A stretch of 64,000 nt of DNA from Clarkia xantiana subsp. parviflora. Its lineage: Eukaryota; Streptophyta; Magnoliopsida; Myrtales; Onagraceae. Made by a program: the position numbers and the translations under genes. The stretch is from positions 6,627,066 to 6,691,065 of the forward strand of contig JAPTYO010000059.1 of the NCBI GenBank assembly GCA_036873135.1, written 5' to 3'. This document shows positions 1 to 9,843 of this stretch, one piece after another; position 1 is the first letter of the stretch, and every line of letters begins with the position of its first letter. The notes under the pieces are model-generated. The model saw nothing but the letters and a program-made list of their open reading frames with translations, had not been told where the DNA came from and ran no database searches.

Positions 1-599
1 TCATTAAGGTGGCTTAATGACATCGTTAACCTCTAAACACAATTAATTAACCTTTAAGCATATAATTAAGACCTTAGGATTCGGAGGAGGCAGGCGGAGT
101 GGACCGAGCATGGGCGTCTGAGAGGGGTGTCGGGACCCTTGGGGGGGGAGGAAACCGACCCCCGAGGGTAGGGGTTGGGTGAGGGCACCCAACCCCTCCT
201 AGGGAGGGTGGGGTTGGTCAACCCCATCCCTCCTAGGAGGGATCGGGTCAGCCGACCCGATCTCTCCTAGGAGAGATCGGGTTGGCCGACCCGATCTCTC
301 CTAGGAGAGATCGGGTCGGCTGACCCGATCTCTCCTAGGAGAGATCGGGTTGGTCCACCCGATCTCCCCTAGGGGAGATCGGGTCGGCTGACCCGATCTC
401 CCCTAGGGGAGGTCGGGTGTGGCCACCCGACCTCACCTAGGTGAGTCCTTCATTGTCGGACGGGCGCTTCGGCCCCGTCCGAGCCGTCGGTGTTCTCGCG
501 AAGTGTCCGGGTTGAAGTTTCGATTTGCAATCATAAATGGGACGATAAAAATACAACGGTTCGGAAGTCAACGGGTTCAAATTGGGCGTATATCCATCA
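1..599 (-). repeat. LTR-like retrotransposon end with palindromic array
   Basis: The right edge (about 575-599) reads, on the minus strand, TGATGGATATACGCCCAATT, the same start as the LTRs at 3,794-4,419 (minus) and 35,518-36,083 (plus). I therefore read this block as a minus-oriented LTR whose beginning is at 599 and whose other end is before or near the window start. The rest of it is not alike by eye, so it is a divergent family or subfamily. It holds the palindromic array described separately and a GC-rich hairpin at about 458-484. Bases 1-100 are AT-rich and unassigned. The small plus-strand frame 419-613 is not supported as a gene. Confidence 0.5.
165..446. repeat. Exact 34-bp tandem array of compound palindromes
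   Basis: CCTAGG occurs at 198, 232, 266, 300, 334, 368, 402 and 436, each exactly 34 bases from the last. Every unit carries two dyads: one centred on CCTAGG with arms such as GATCTCTCC/GGAGAGATC, and one of the form GGGTYGGCYGACCC between the CCTAGG sites. The arms change together from unit to unit (CTCC/GGAG, CCCC/GGGG, TCAC/GTGA), so the palindromes are kept although the sequence drifts. No coding potential is seen. Confidence 0.9.
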
Positions 600-3500
600 T
601 TTGCCATATATAATGTTTAATTAATGAGCATTCAAGCTTCCTTGGAAAACATTGTAAAATTGGTCATTGACTCAGCCCACGTTAAATATATACATAGAAA
701 GAGTCCAAAGCATAATTCAATATAGGCATACATGTAAAAGCTATAAATTAAATCTTATATTCAGTATTTCCTCCCGTTAGTACATAATCTTCGGGACTTG
801 AGTGTAGTTGCGGTTCATTCTCAATATTATTAATTGTGCATAGCATTAACACCTGAACTGCTTCCCAATTTGCCCAGAACTTTCACAAATTATTATATCC
901 AGGTTAATTAACATAAGAATGGTATTGGGTGATTTACTTATTGCGTGCTTAAAACATTTGATAAAAGCAGTCTTCATAATAACTTCAGAAGTTAGTAGCT
1001 AGTTTAAGTCTAACAATCCAAGTCCCATTTACATCAATGGGGTATAGGAGCTACGTCTGGCTATTTGCAACTTAATTAGAAAGGTTAATGAACTTTAAAT
1101 TTCATGATTTCTACATCTTGATCACTTTGTTTGTTCCTTTCTCTATTTCATTACCACCATTATCCCTGTCAATTATACACTACTGCAACTGATGCACTAA
1201 ACGTAGGATATATTATGAAGCCATCACGCATAGAAGACTTCACCAAGGTGTGCCTCTTGTTAGGAGTCGTGTTTACCCCCTTTTTATTCTTTATTTACTA
1301 TTAATAATGCAAAAAAAAAAAAAAACAATATTGAAATTAAGAACGATGCCACTAATGAAATTGTCTATGTTGATTTGAGCAACTCTTCAGGTTGTTCAAG
1401 AAAAATCATCTACAGTAGGGGGTATGTAGGAACTAAAATGGTATGATGTTAATATTTTAACACAACGATGAAATTTGTATGGACATTTTGAGAACAGTAG
1501 TTATGCTGGTGTACTTTTACAATGCATTCTACTATCTTAAGTGTACCTTTGATTTGGGACTCTACCTGCCAATCAGCCAAGTGAAAATACACAAGTTAAC
1601 AACCCTAACACATAAGTGAGGTAGGTGAGATTTCCAAAAAAAAACTGAAATCTTTACAAATTACAGTAATAGAGTAACTCAGCCACATATAGTATAACAA
1701 TCTCTTTACATGCTGGAAAAAAAAAATCTTTATTTTATATTTTATTTTTGTTTCTGATGATAAAAACGAAATAAATTGACATATTCAACAAATATTAAAA
1801 AGACAGTAGAAGATATTTCAACATGCATTAAAAACTGATTTGCAGAAAAATACTTAAATATGATTTAATAATTATCCCCAATCATGTTGATAATAGTGAG
1901 TGTTGGATCTACCTATGGAGGTTAATTCTTAATATACATGAATTGCAAGTTGAAAAAGGAAAATACGATGAAACCAAACGTTTTAAAGCTAATCATCTTT
2001 TTTCTTGGCTTTCAAGGCATCTTCCAGCTAAAGGAATATCAACAGCAGAAAATTAAAGCTAAAATTCATAAGCTACTACATAGGAAAATACATTCCCATG
2101 ACTTAGTTAGACATCAATCACTACTAATAAGAATAGTGTATACTAATGGTAGAATAGTGTAAAAAACAATGCTTGTAAAAAGCAAACGAATACTCTTCTG
2201 GACCTCATTTAGATGTTAATTTTTTTTTTCATATGCTGCATCTTTGGAAGCTCTATAAGAGAAGTCACGTAAACCAATCTTCTGCAGTTAATTGACGATG
2301 GAAGTAGGGTAGCTGAGAAGCATAAGAAAAGCTTCGATGCGCAGGAAAGCTTCCAAGCTTCTATGAAAGATGCCAAACATCTTTTCTATTTTCTCATCAG
2401 CGATGCAGCTTTTCTATTACAGGCTACAACCTTCATCGAATGAGGAAATAGAAATTTTTCTCATCTTTTCCTAAGAAGCACCAAAGCTTTAATTTTCTTT
2501 TGATCGGAAAATAGGATTCAAAGTTACCTTATGAATCGAGAGCTATAATGCCACTCCATCGTAATCCCCGGGCACATCCTTTGGTCACTTCCGAACTACA
2601 ACGATTCAATGTTATGTTCCTTAAAATCAATGTCGTTCCTGACGAACCGATCTGGATTGCAATCTCCAGGGTTATCCTAGATGTTCGAGTTCCAGATAAT
2701 TGCCCATACATAAATGAAGATTCGGGTCTATTGATCGACATCGTAATCGTCGATTCAACATTGCAGAACGGTTTCACGGGGGATTTAAAAGGCGCACTAC
2801 TGAACGCCAAAATGGAGAAGCAAACGAATTAGAGTAGCGAACGGATCTGAAACGATGATGCATTAAAGCCTACCATTAATTATAATGAAATCTTAAATGT
2901 TGATGCGTTTTAAGAAACGGAAGCGGAAGGGTGAAGAAGGCGAAGAAGCAAGCCGTGAACAACAATAGTGAGGCGAGTGGATTTCACGAACCAATTATAA
3001 TTTTAATAGCCTAGGTGGCACATTATTAGCGGCCTAATTAAAACCTGATTGCATCTAAATTATATATTATATAGATGTGATTGAGTACTCTAGATGCTTC
3101 CGCTAACGCAACATGAGTAAAAGCTACGACGACGACGCTCCATGGCTAATACTTTGATTATAAACTTGTCAAAGCACTTTTTTTTAAAAAAAAAAATCAC
3201 TCCGTTTCAAGAAGAGGAGATCCGAAACTGAAAGCACCAATGAAGAAGGCAAAAGATTCCAATTCGACTCACCATCAATAGAATCAGCGTCATTAGACCG
3301 AGCAACCGCTGTAAGGGGCATAATGAAAAAAGTTCAGCCATAAAAGTTATACTCAATCAAATAAATTACCCCAATTCAACTAAAACACTGTGTAACTCAT
3401 AAAATTGATTGGAAACTAATATAACTTTAATAAGATATTAAAGTAATAAACAATAAGAAAGATTAACACTTCAAATCCAACATTAGGAAGGAAGAGAACA

Positions 3501-3793
3501 ACAACAAATAAAATTTGAAATATTGTACGAGCTGTTGTTGGTGGGGGGATCCTCCTCGTCTTCACTATCTTTCTGACCTATATTTTCCTTGTAATTTGTC
3601 CCAAAAGATTCCATTACCTCTTCTACAAAAGCATGACTTATAACTATGTTCTTGAAATTACTTATGAGTAGCTTGTTATTTCTAAGCATCCTCTCCCCCC
3701 CCCCCCCCTCAAGTTTTAGGACTTATGCTAACCAAGTCCAACAATTCAGAAGCACCTTTAATCGTATCTGCAAAAGTTAATCCAAACATATAT
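600..3793. other. AT-rich intergenic stretch, no recognised gene
   Basis: Mostly AT-rich DNA with homopolymer runs. The only notable frames are a pair on opposite strands at 2,529-2,832, open over the same roughly 280 bases in both directions. I recognise neither translation. A short poly-C tract lies near 3,700. No tRNA, LTR end or conserved motif was found. Confidence 0.6.
2529..2832. other. Overlapping opposite-strand open frames, unassigned
   Basis: The plus strand is open from an ATG at 2,548 for 94 codons, and the minus strand is open from 2,810 for 93 codons. Both are free of stops in a locally less AT-rich patch. Neither translation shows a motif, signal peptide or membrane segment that I recognise, and I see no convincing splice sites. 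It may be an exon or a decayed gene fragment in either direction, or chance. Confidence 0.2.
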
Positions 3794-4419
3794 TGTTTCG
3801 TCCTGAACCGCTAGAAGTAACGGCCTTGACGAATCTCCAAGTTATCGTCGTGCCAGATCCTTCATTCTCGCGCTCTTACTTTACGCCTAGTCGTCCGGAC
3901 CTGCACACAGGGCGATAACCAGCACGAAGAGGGGGGTGGTGCCGATTGAGCCCTCTCCGATGCTAAAATGAGATTTCTAGAGAGAGAAAGCTAGAGAGAA
4001 GTCAGAGCTCCTAAGCCAATCTCAAGTGGAATTGTCTCAAATGAATGGCCTAGGTCCCCTATTTATAGGCTTCCTTAGAACCGATCCCGGTTTTTGAGCG
4101 GTTTGACGACGGTTTTAGAGAAAATATGAACCGTCGTCTGGTTTGATCAAGGTTGGCTATTGGAAAATTCTAACTTAGTGGTGATGACACAAAGGGAACA
4201 CGTGCGTCGCAAATGACGACTCGGGTTACGTCGGGTTCGGGCAATCCCGACGTACTCCGGGTCGTCCTGGGCAATCCGGAGGTCCGGTCCGGGCGCGTGT
4301 GTCGCGCGTCTGGACCGTTTTGAACCTCGGGGACGTGTTTTCGAACCGTTTATGTGATTTTGACGTTTTTACGAAGTCCGAAATATAAATACAAACCCGA
4401 ATTGGGCGAATATCCATCA
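3794..4419 (-). repeat. LTR of a TGATGGATAT-family retrotransposon, minus strand
   Basis: Read on the minus strand it begins TGATGGATATTCGCCC at 4,419 and ends in AAACA at 3,794. It has a TATA-like box (ATAAATAG) followed by a CT-rich stretch with several TCTCTCTAG-type motifs, matching the order in the plus-strand LTR at 35,518-36,083. Just outside the start, on the minus strand, is a purine tract ACTCGGGGGCAAA (about 4,420-4,432), a polypurine tract like the one before 35,518. This marks it as a 3' LTR whose internal region should lie to the right. About 626 bp. Confidence 0.7.
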
Positions 4420-4804
4420 TTTGCCCCCGAGTCAAGTGACGGTTCGAACCTCGCTTGACTCTATTTTAAAATAGGATAATCGTCCAATTTAGGTTTGGTG
4501 TTGACCTAAGAAGTTGATTGATCGTCGATTGGATACTTGAGCTTTAATTTCGCCAATCCTTGATTTTTCTTGACGAGTGATTTGTTATCTGCTGACAGGG
4601 TTAGTGTAGCATATATATATATATATATATATAATGGATGCATGTGATCATATTTCTAAATGTCAACATGTATAAAGATGCACTAATCATGGATGTGTTC
4701 GCTACGTACATGACGAGTGCGATGATAACGATGTTGATGATATGATGATGTTTTATTAATAACGAAATCATGTGATCAAACATATGATGATAAAAACATG
4801 GATC
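4420..4804 (-). repeat. Internal 3' remnant of the minus-strand element and junction
   Basis: Beyond the polypurine tract of the minus LTR this stretch should be the 3' untranslated part of that element. It is AT-rich, with an (AT)n run at about 4,608-4,633, and has no open frame of note. At about 4,805 the sequence switches to a segment shared with 32,405 onwards, where the internal region runs in the plus direction. A junction between oppositely oriented elements lies here. Confidence 0.45.
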
Positions 4805-5689
4805 ATGCCTTAAGATAAACTAGATGATCGTAATTAGATCATGGGTACATAACATGTGAGCATGATTGCATATAACGCGTCATGAAGTGTTGTATGTTGT
4901 AATAATGATGTAAACATGCTTAGTCATGATGCTAAGGACTTATAGAGAAATAGAAAGAAATTTATGACTTATCTAAATGTGTGAACACTATTAGGGAAAA
5001 TATGAGAGAGAATACCCATTTGTTAAACCTTCATCTTTAATAGTTTTCAAGATCCTCTCTTTTCTTGAAGAATAATAAACTTTTGGAGAAGCCAATTTTG
5101 GGGCTAATCACATTTGAAGACCAAGCAATTTTGGGGGCAGCCATACAAAGGACATCATCGGTGGAATTCCGGCAAGAGGAGGGACAACCACGGCACAGCT
5201 CACGGCGGTGCGTGGCGGGCTGGCGGCGGCGCGTGGGTCTCTGCGGAGGCGGGTGACTTCTAGCAGCGGTGGTCGGCTTTCCGGGGTCGTCTCGTGGTGT
5301 CGAGTCTAATTTTGGGTATGGCTGGACCCTTCGCAATTTCGTTTAAGTTCAATTCGATCTTGATTGCCTCTTGAATTTGGTTAATCTAGGATGCACACAA
5401 GGTGTTTGTTAAAATTCCCAAAAGAGATTAGTTTTCCAAATTGGCCAATATTTTGGCTAAGTGCTGAAAATTCATAATCATGATAGTAAGTAATAGTACT
5501 CCCCTCATGTATAGTGATCATTGTTGACATGATGCACCATGGCGTAGATAGCATCAAGACATGCTCAATGTTGATTGTTGATAGTTGATAATCGCTCATT
5601 GTTATCTCCTTCATGAAGAAACACTTAGAGAATATTTCTTGATAATTGATTTTTACTTTTTTGTCATACATCGTCTGTCATGTGCTGTC

Positions 5690-6412
5690 TGTCGTCAGCT
5701 ATCGTAGTTGAACACTTAGAAATATTTCTTGATAGTCGACACCTCGTCATATGTCGACTCGTCATGTGTCGTCTGCTGACATAGCAAAATACTTTAGAAA
5801 TATTTATTGATAGTTGACACCTCGTCATGTGTTGTCTGTTGTCATAGCAAAATACTTAGAAATATTTCTTGATAGTTGACATCTCGTCATGTGTCGTCTG
5901 CTGACATAGCAAAATACTTAGAAATATTTCTTGATAGTCGACACATTGTCATGTGTCAGCTGCTTACATGGTGGAACACTTAGAAAATATTCCTTGATAG
6001 TCGACACCTTGGCATGTGTCGACTGCTGACATAGTGGTACACTTAGAAAGTATTCCTTGATAGTCGACACCTTGTCATATGTCGACTGTCGACATAGTGG
6101 AACACTTAGAAAATATTCCTTGATGTCGACACCTTGTCATGTGTCGACTGCTGACATGGTGGAACACTTAGAAAATATTCCTTGATAGTCGGCACCTTGT
6201 CATGTGTCGACTGCTGACATAGTGGAACACTTAGAAAATATTCCTTGATAGTCGACACCTTGTCATATGTCGACTGTCGACATAGTGGAACACTTAGAAA
6301 ATATTCCTTGATGTCGACACCTTGTCATGTGTCGACTGCTGACATGGTGGAACACTTAGAAAATATTCCTTGATAGTCGACACATTGTCATATGTCGACT
6401 GCTGTCAGCGTT
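5690..6412. repeat. 63-bp minisatellite, copy A
   Basis: About eleven units. In the better conserved right half the period is 63 bases. Each unit contains CACTTAGAAAATATTCCTTG followed by GTCGACACCTTGTCATGTGTCGAC-like sequence, an inverted repeat of GTCGACAC around an 8-base loop. Units toward the left edge are more diverged, with CTCGTC in place of CTTGTC. The homologous array is at 33,230-33,920. Confidence 0.9.
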
Positions 6413-6718
6413 CATGGTATAAACCTGCATTAATTTAGAAAACACATGCGAGTATACGTGTTAGTGCCATAATTATATTTGCACTTGTTACCTTAGGTAA
6501 ATGTGTAGTATCATGTAGACGCGCGTCATTTGCATAGAACATGTAGGTGTTGGGACAAAGCCCATGTCGTCATAGAGTTGCCCCCTGAGGGGGATGTTCG
6601 CTATGTGATGTATAGAAACTAACAAGTCTATAGATATGTAGTTGTCTCCATCGGGAGAGTGTTCGTATGAGTAACTGTCATGTACGCATATGCTGATCGT
6701 GTCGTTATCTGCTTTTAC

Positions 6719-8330
6719 AGGTTGGATTGACAGGATAGTTCTCGGGTTCCCGCTATTAATTCGCCTGGGACGGTCTTCATGAGTAAGTTTTCCATTCCTA
6801 CCCCACATGTTACTTTATGTTCGGACACTGGTGACGAGTGTGAAGCTGATTTGGTAGAGTACTTAGATTTGGAGTATGCTACAAGCCTTTATAACTTCTT
6901 ATTATGTTGTGATGTAGGTTGGTTTGATGGAAAACGCTCGTCTTTATAGATGGATCATGCTCGTGTCCTTGCTCCTGCTAAGAAGGATGCGTCGTCTTCA
7001 GTTCCTCCTGTACCCAAGGTTTCCTGACAAGGCCGTGGTAAAGGGCCAACGAGAAATATATTTTCTTTGGTCTTTGCTATTCTTCCATGTTGTTTGCTCT
7101 TAACTTGTCTTTGTTTGCAGATCGCTCCGCCCTTGTGACTGAGCGCGTTGTTCCTGCTCCTGACTCCAACAAATCTGTTAAGAGGTCCGACGCGGCGGCG
7201 GGTGCCTCGAGTGATCCTAAGCGCACTAAAGTCGGTGCGACCGGACAGACTTCTTCTTGTGATAAAGGGAAAGGATTGGCAGGTCGTACAGAGGCGCCTT
7301 CTGCCACCCGGTCGAGGGATTGAACCGCGGAGGAGCGCACCCCTCGCCGAGGTATGTATTACACACTTCTTTTCTTTGTTATTTTTGCATTATCTTGCTT
7401 GTTTTCTTCATTTGTGGTTGCTCTCTTTTCAGCGCTCCCTGCACTCGGCCGTGCTGACTTGATTCGTCATCTGGAGGGCGATATTTCTAGGGATGACTGG
7501 ACACCCTTTGCTGTTAGTGGATCTCGGTTTGCTAAGGATTCTAAACTTAGCACTCCGGAGGTGGGCGTGCGTGTATTGCACATGTGTGTTCCTCCCGGCG
7601 ACCGACATACACAGCCGTCGACTGATGAAGAGGCGCGATCTTATGTTGAGGGCGCTTTGACTCGTTTTGCCCCTGTGAGTGTTAGTCTTCTCCTTTCTTT
7701 ATTTGTATGAATGCATGTATCGTTGTGACACCTTTATGCCATGTTTGTTGTTGTGTTAACTCCAGGTTGTTGCCGACATGGTGAACATGTCATCATTTGT
7801 GATGGAGCTCGTGAGCGAGAAGCGGACTGCGGTTGAGAAGTGCAAGGTTGTCAGTCGTGAGCTTACTCAATCCAAGGAAAAGGTACGCACACTTGGTTCG
7901 AAGGCAGCGGACTTCGAGGCTCGTTATACTTCTCATCGGGCTCGTTCTACTGAGCTTGAGGCCGAGATTGTTGCTCTTCAGAGGATGATCACAGAGGACG
8001 GTGATGCACATAAAGTTGCGTTGGAGGCTGTACGCAAGGATGGTTTTGAGGCGGGCAAGGTGACAGGAGCTGCAGAATATTCGACTACTCCTGAATTTTC
8101 TGGCGTTGTTGATGCCACCGTCAAGGTGAAATTGGATAAGATGATGGGAGACTTTGCTGGAGATTATATCCGCAGGGTGAGTCTTCTTACCCCCGACTTC
8201 CCTTTTGACAAGTTGGGTCCTTATGCCAATTTTGTTGTTGGACACGTTGAAGCCTTGCGTCGTTTGGCACTTGCTGATGCCAATTTTGACATGTTGGACC
8301 AATTCAAAACTTTTTTTATCTTCTATTTTT
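6719..8330 (+). pseudogene. Gypsy-type transposon ORF with introns, decayed
   Basis: Exon-like blocks are separated by clear GT-AG introns: an acceptor TTTGCAG at 7,120, a donor near 7,353 (GAG|GTATG), an acceptor TTTTCAG near 7,433, a donor near 7,675 (CCT|GTGAG) and an acceptor CTCCAG near 7,765. The last block (from about 7,766) is lysine/glutamate-rich with heptad spacing, a predicted coiled coil, followed by an EAGKVTGAAEY-like segment that resembles the C-terminal part of plant 'gypsy-type transposon' proteins. The first block holds VTLCSDTGDECEADL, also seen at about 34,330. Stops at about 6,947 and 7,024 break the frame in this copy. The family call is from recall of such proteins and is inference; no catalytic domain is present. 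Confidence 0.5.
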
Positions 8331-9011
8331 TTTTTTTTTAATAATTTAAGGGTAAATCTTTAAAGTGTGAATTTTTTAGTGAAAATCTATAGAAAGTTAT
8401 CAAGTATCACATGCCAAGTAATGATTGTTCATAAAGTGTGAAAGAGTATGTTGTTATGCATTGCCATGTGGACCTAGAAGTGCATTCTATGAATTTAAGT
8501 TAATAACACGATTTACAATATAAGTATATATTATATCAGTACCAAGCTGAAATAACTGTTTTTCTACAATAATTAATAATGTTCTTTTTTCCAAATGATG
8601 CATTTAGTAAAAAAAAAAATTATACATTTTATTTAATATAATTTTTTTAATAAGTTGTGATATTTTATAAAATTTATATAATAAAATACATTTATGAACG
8701 TTTTGGAATTATTTCAATCTCATTGGCATGTTAATTATTTACATTATATTTAGATCTAATGATATTTAAATTTTCATACATCAGTGACACTATCAATAAT
8801 AATCGAATATTTACATATAGTATCACACAATTAGCATCTATATATCTATATATATTATAAATTCTGAAGGAAAGATAATAACATAGTGAATGTGGAGCTG
8901 AGAATTTTGTTTTTTGCACTAATCGATGAATTTATGACAATTGAGCTAAGGGTTGTAGTCATTAACTTCATAGCATTGATTGCACTAGGGAGCTGTGGGT
9001 TTTTAAACTGC

Positions 9012-9246
9012 AATTAATTGAAATTAAAATTTCGTTGATTTCGAACCGTTCAAGATTCAATGTATACAATTAATCTCAATTAAAATTTCGGATTGTTCAA
9101 GATTGAATGTATGCAATTAATCGCAATTAAAATTTCCATGATTTCAAACCGTTCAAGATTCAATGTATGCAATTAATCGCAATTAAAATTCCGGACCGTT
9201 CAAGATTCAATGTATGTAATTAATCGAAACTAAAATTTCCCTGATT
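9012..9246. repeat. Degenerate tandem repeat, AT-rich
   Basis: Four units each contain TTCAAGATTCAATGTATG followed by an AATTAATCGCAATTAAAATTTC-like stretch, with spacing alternating between about 40 and 60 bases. It sits next to the direct repeats at 9,253-9,436 and upstream of a Helitron-like 3' end at 9,640, so it may be part of that element. Confidence 0.7.
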
Positions 9247-9252
9247 TTAACA

Positions 9253-9436
9253 GACGCTTGACGCGGAGCCGGCGAACGAAGATACCAGGCAGTACGGGCG
9301 ACTGACAGTCTCACTGGCAGAGCCATCTCTATCTCCGACGAGATATCGCCGGTGGTCATCGAAGCCATATATGTTGAAGAACAGATGCTTGACACGGATC
9401 CGACGACCAAAGGTAGCATGTGGTACGGGCATCTAA
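9253..9436. repeat. Pair of about 50-bp direct repeats
   Basis: Bases 9,253-9,302 and 9,387-9,436 are imperfect copies: both carry a GCTTGACRCGGA-like start, a CGACGA/CGAACG core and end in TACGGGC. The DNA between them is less AT-rich than its surroundings, open on both strands, with no recognised product. Confidence 0.6.
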
Positions 9437-9610
9437 AATTTATTTGTGAATTTGCACAATAGTATTTTATGGTTCAAAATTTTCAGTCTTTCGTTTACTT
9501 TTTCAAATTTTAGACTGATATTTATTTAAAAATAGTGTTTCAACATATTTCAAATAGTCAGTATAATTTCATCGAATATTAGTTTGTTAATTATACATAT
9601 TTGGTAAGTC

Positions 9611-9641
9611 ACCCGCGCGATGCGCGGGAAATGCACCTAGT
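9611..9641 (+). mobile_element. Helitron-like 3' end
   Basis: A CCCGCGCGATGCGCGGG hairpin (about 9,612-9,628) is followed after 8 bases by CTAG at 9,637-9,640 and then T. This is the hallmark of Helitron 3' ends: a short GC-rich hairpin just before CTRR, with insertion before T. The 5' TC end was not located, so the element length is unknown. Confidence 0.6.
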
Positions 9642-9814
9642 ATTTTTAAATTCCATAAATCTTCTATAGAATTTTCCCTACACTTGATATAAATATTTAA
9701 ATTTTACTCAATTAATTTATTATTATTTTTCCAGATTAAAAATTCAATAAATTAATTATTAACACTAAATTTGAATTTTTATAATTTCCGTATAATTTAT
9801 AAATAAATTACTTA

Positions 9815-9843
9815 CCCCGCAACGCGCGGGTTCTTCCACTAAT
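9815..9843 (+). mobile_element. Second Helitron-like 3' end
   Basis: A CCCGCAACGCGCGGG-type hairpin (about 9,816-9,830) is followed by CTAA at 9,839-9,842 and then T, fitting the CTRR rule. It lies about 200 bases beyond the previous one, so the two may be nested or adjacent non-autonomous copies. Confidence 0.45.

Larger units (their letters stand above)
4805..8330 (+). mobile_element. Retrotransposon internal region, copy A
   Basis: From 4,805 to about 7,120 this stretch is collinear with 32,405 to about 34,630: the same run of AT-rich leader, a block near 5,040-5,400, a minisatellite, and the start of a gypsy-type ORF. Copy A continues further, with three more exon-like blocks to about 8,310. 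In copy B the same internal region leads to a plus-strand polypurine tract and LTR, which sets the orientation as plus. No protease, reverse transcriptase or integrase is visible, so it is a non-autonomous or deleted element. The right end fades into a T-run at about 8,326-8,340. Confidence 0.6.

Noticed and set aside
165..446. Regular 34-base spacing resembling a CRISPR array
   Set aside because: There are no unique spacers; every unit is the same palindromic repeat, and the context is plant LTR DNA with no cas genes.
5037..5336. Frames on both strands shared with 32,596-32,961
   Set aside because: They lie in the shared GC-rich patch of the retrotransposon internal region. The copies differ by stops and shifts and show no conserved protein.
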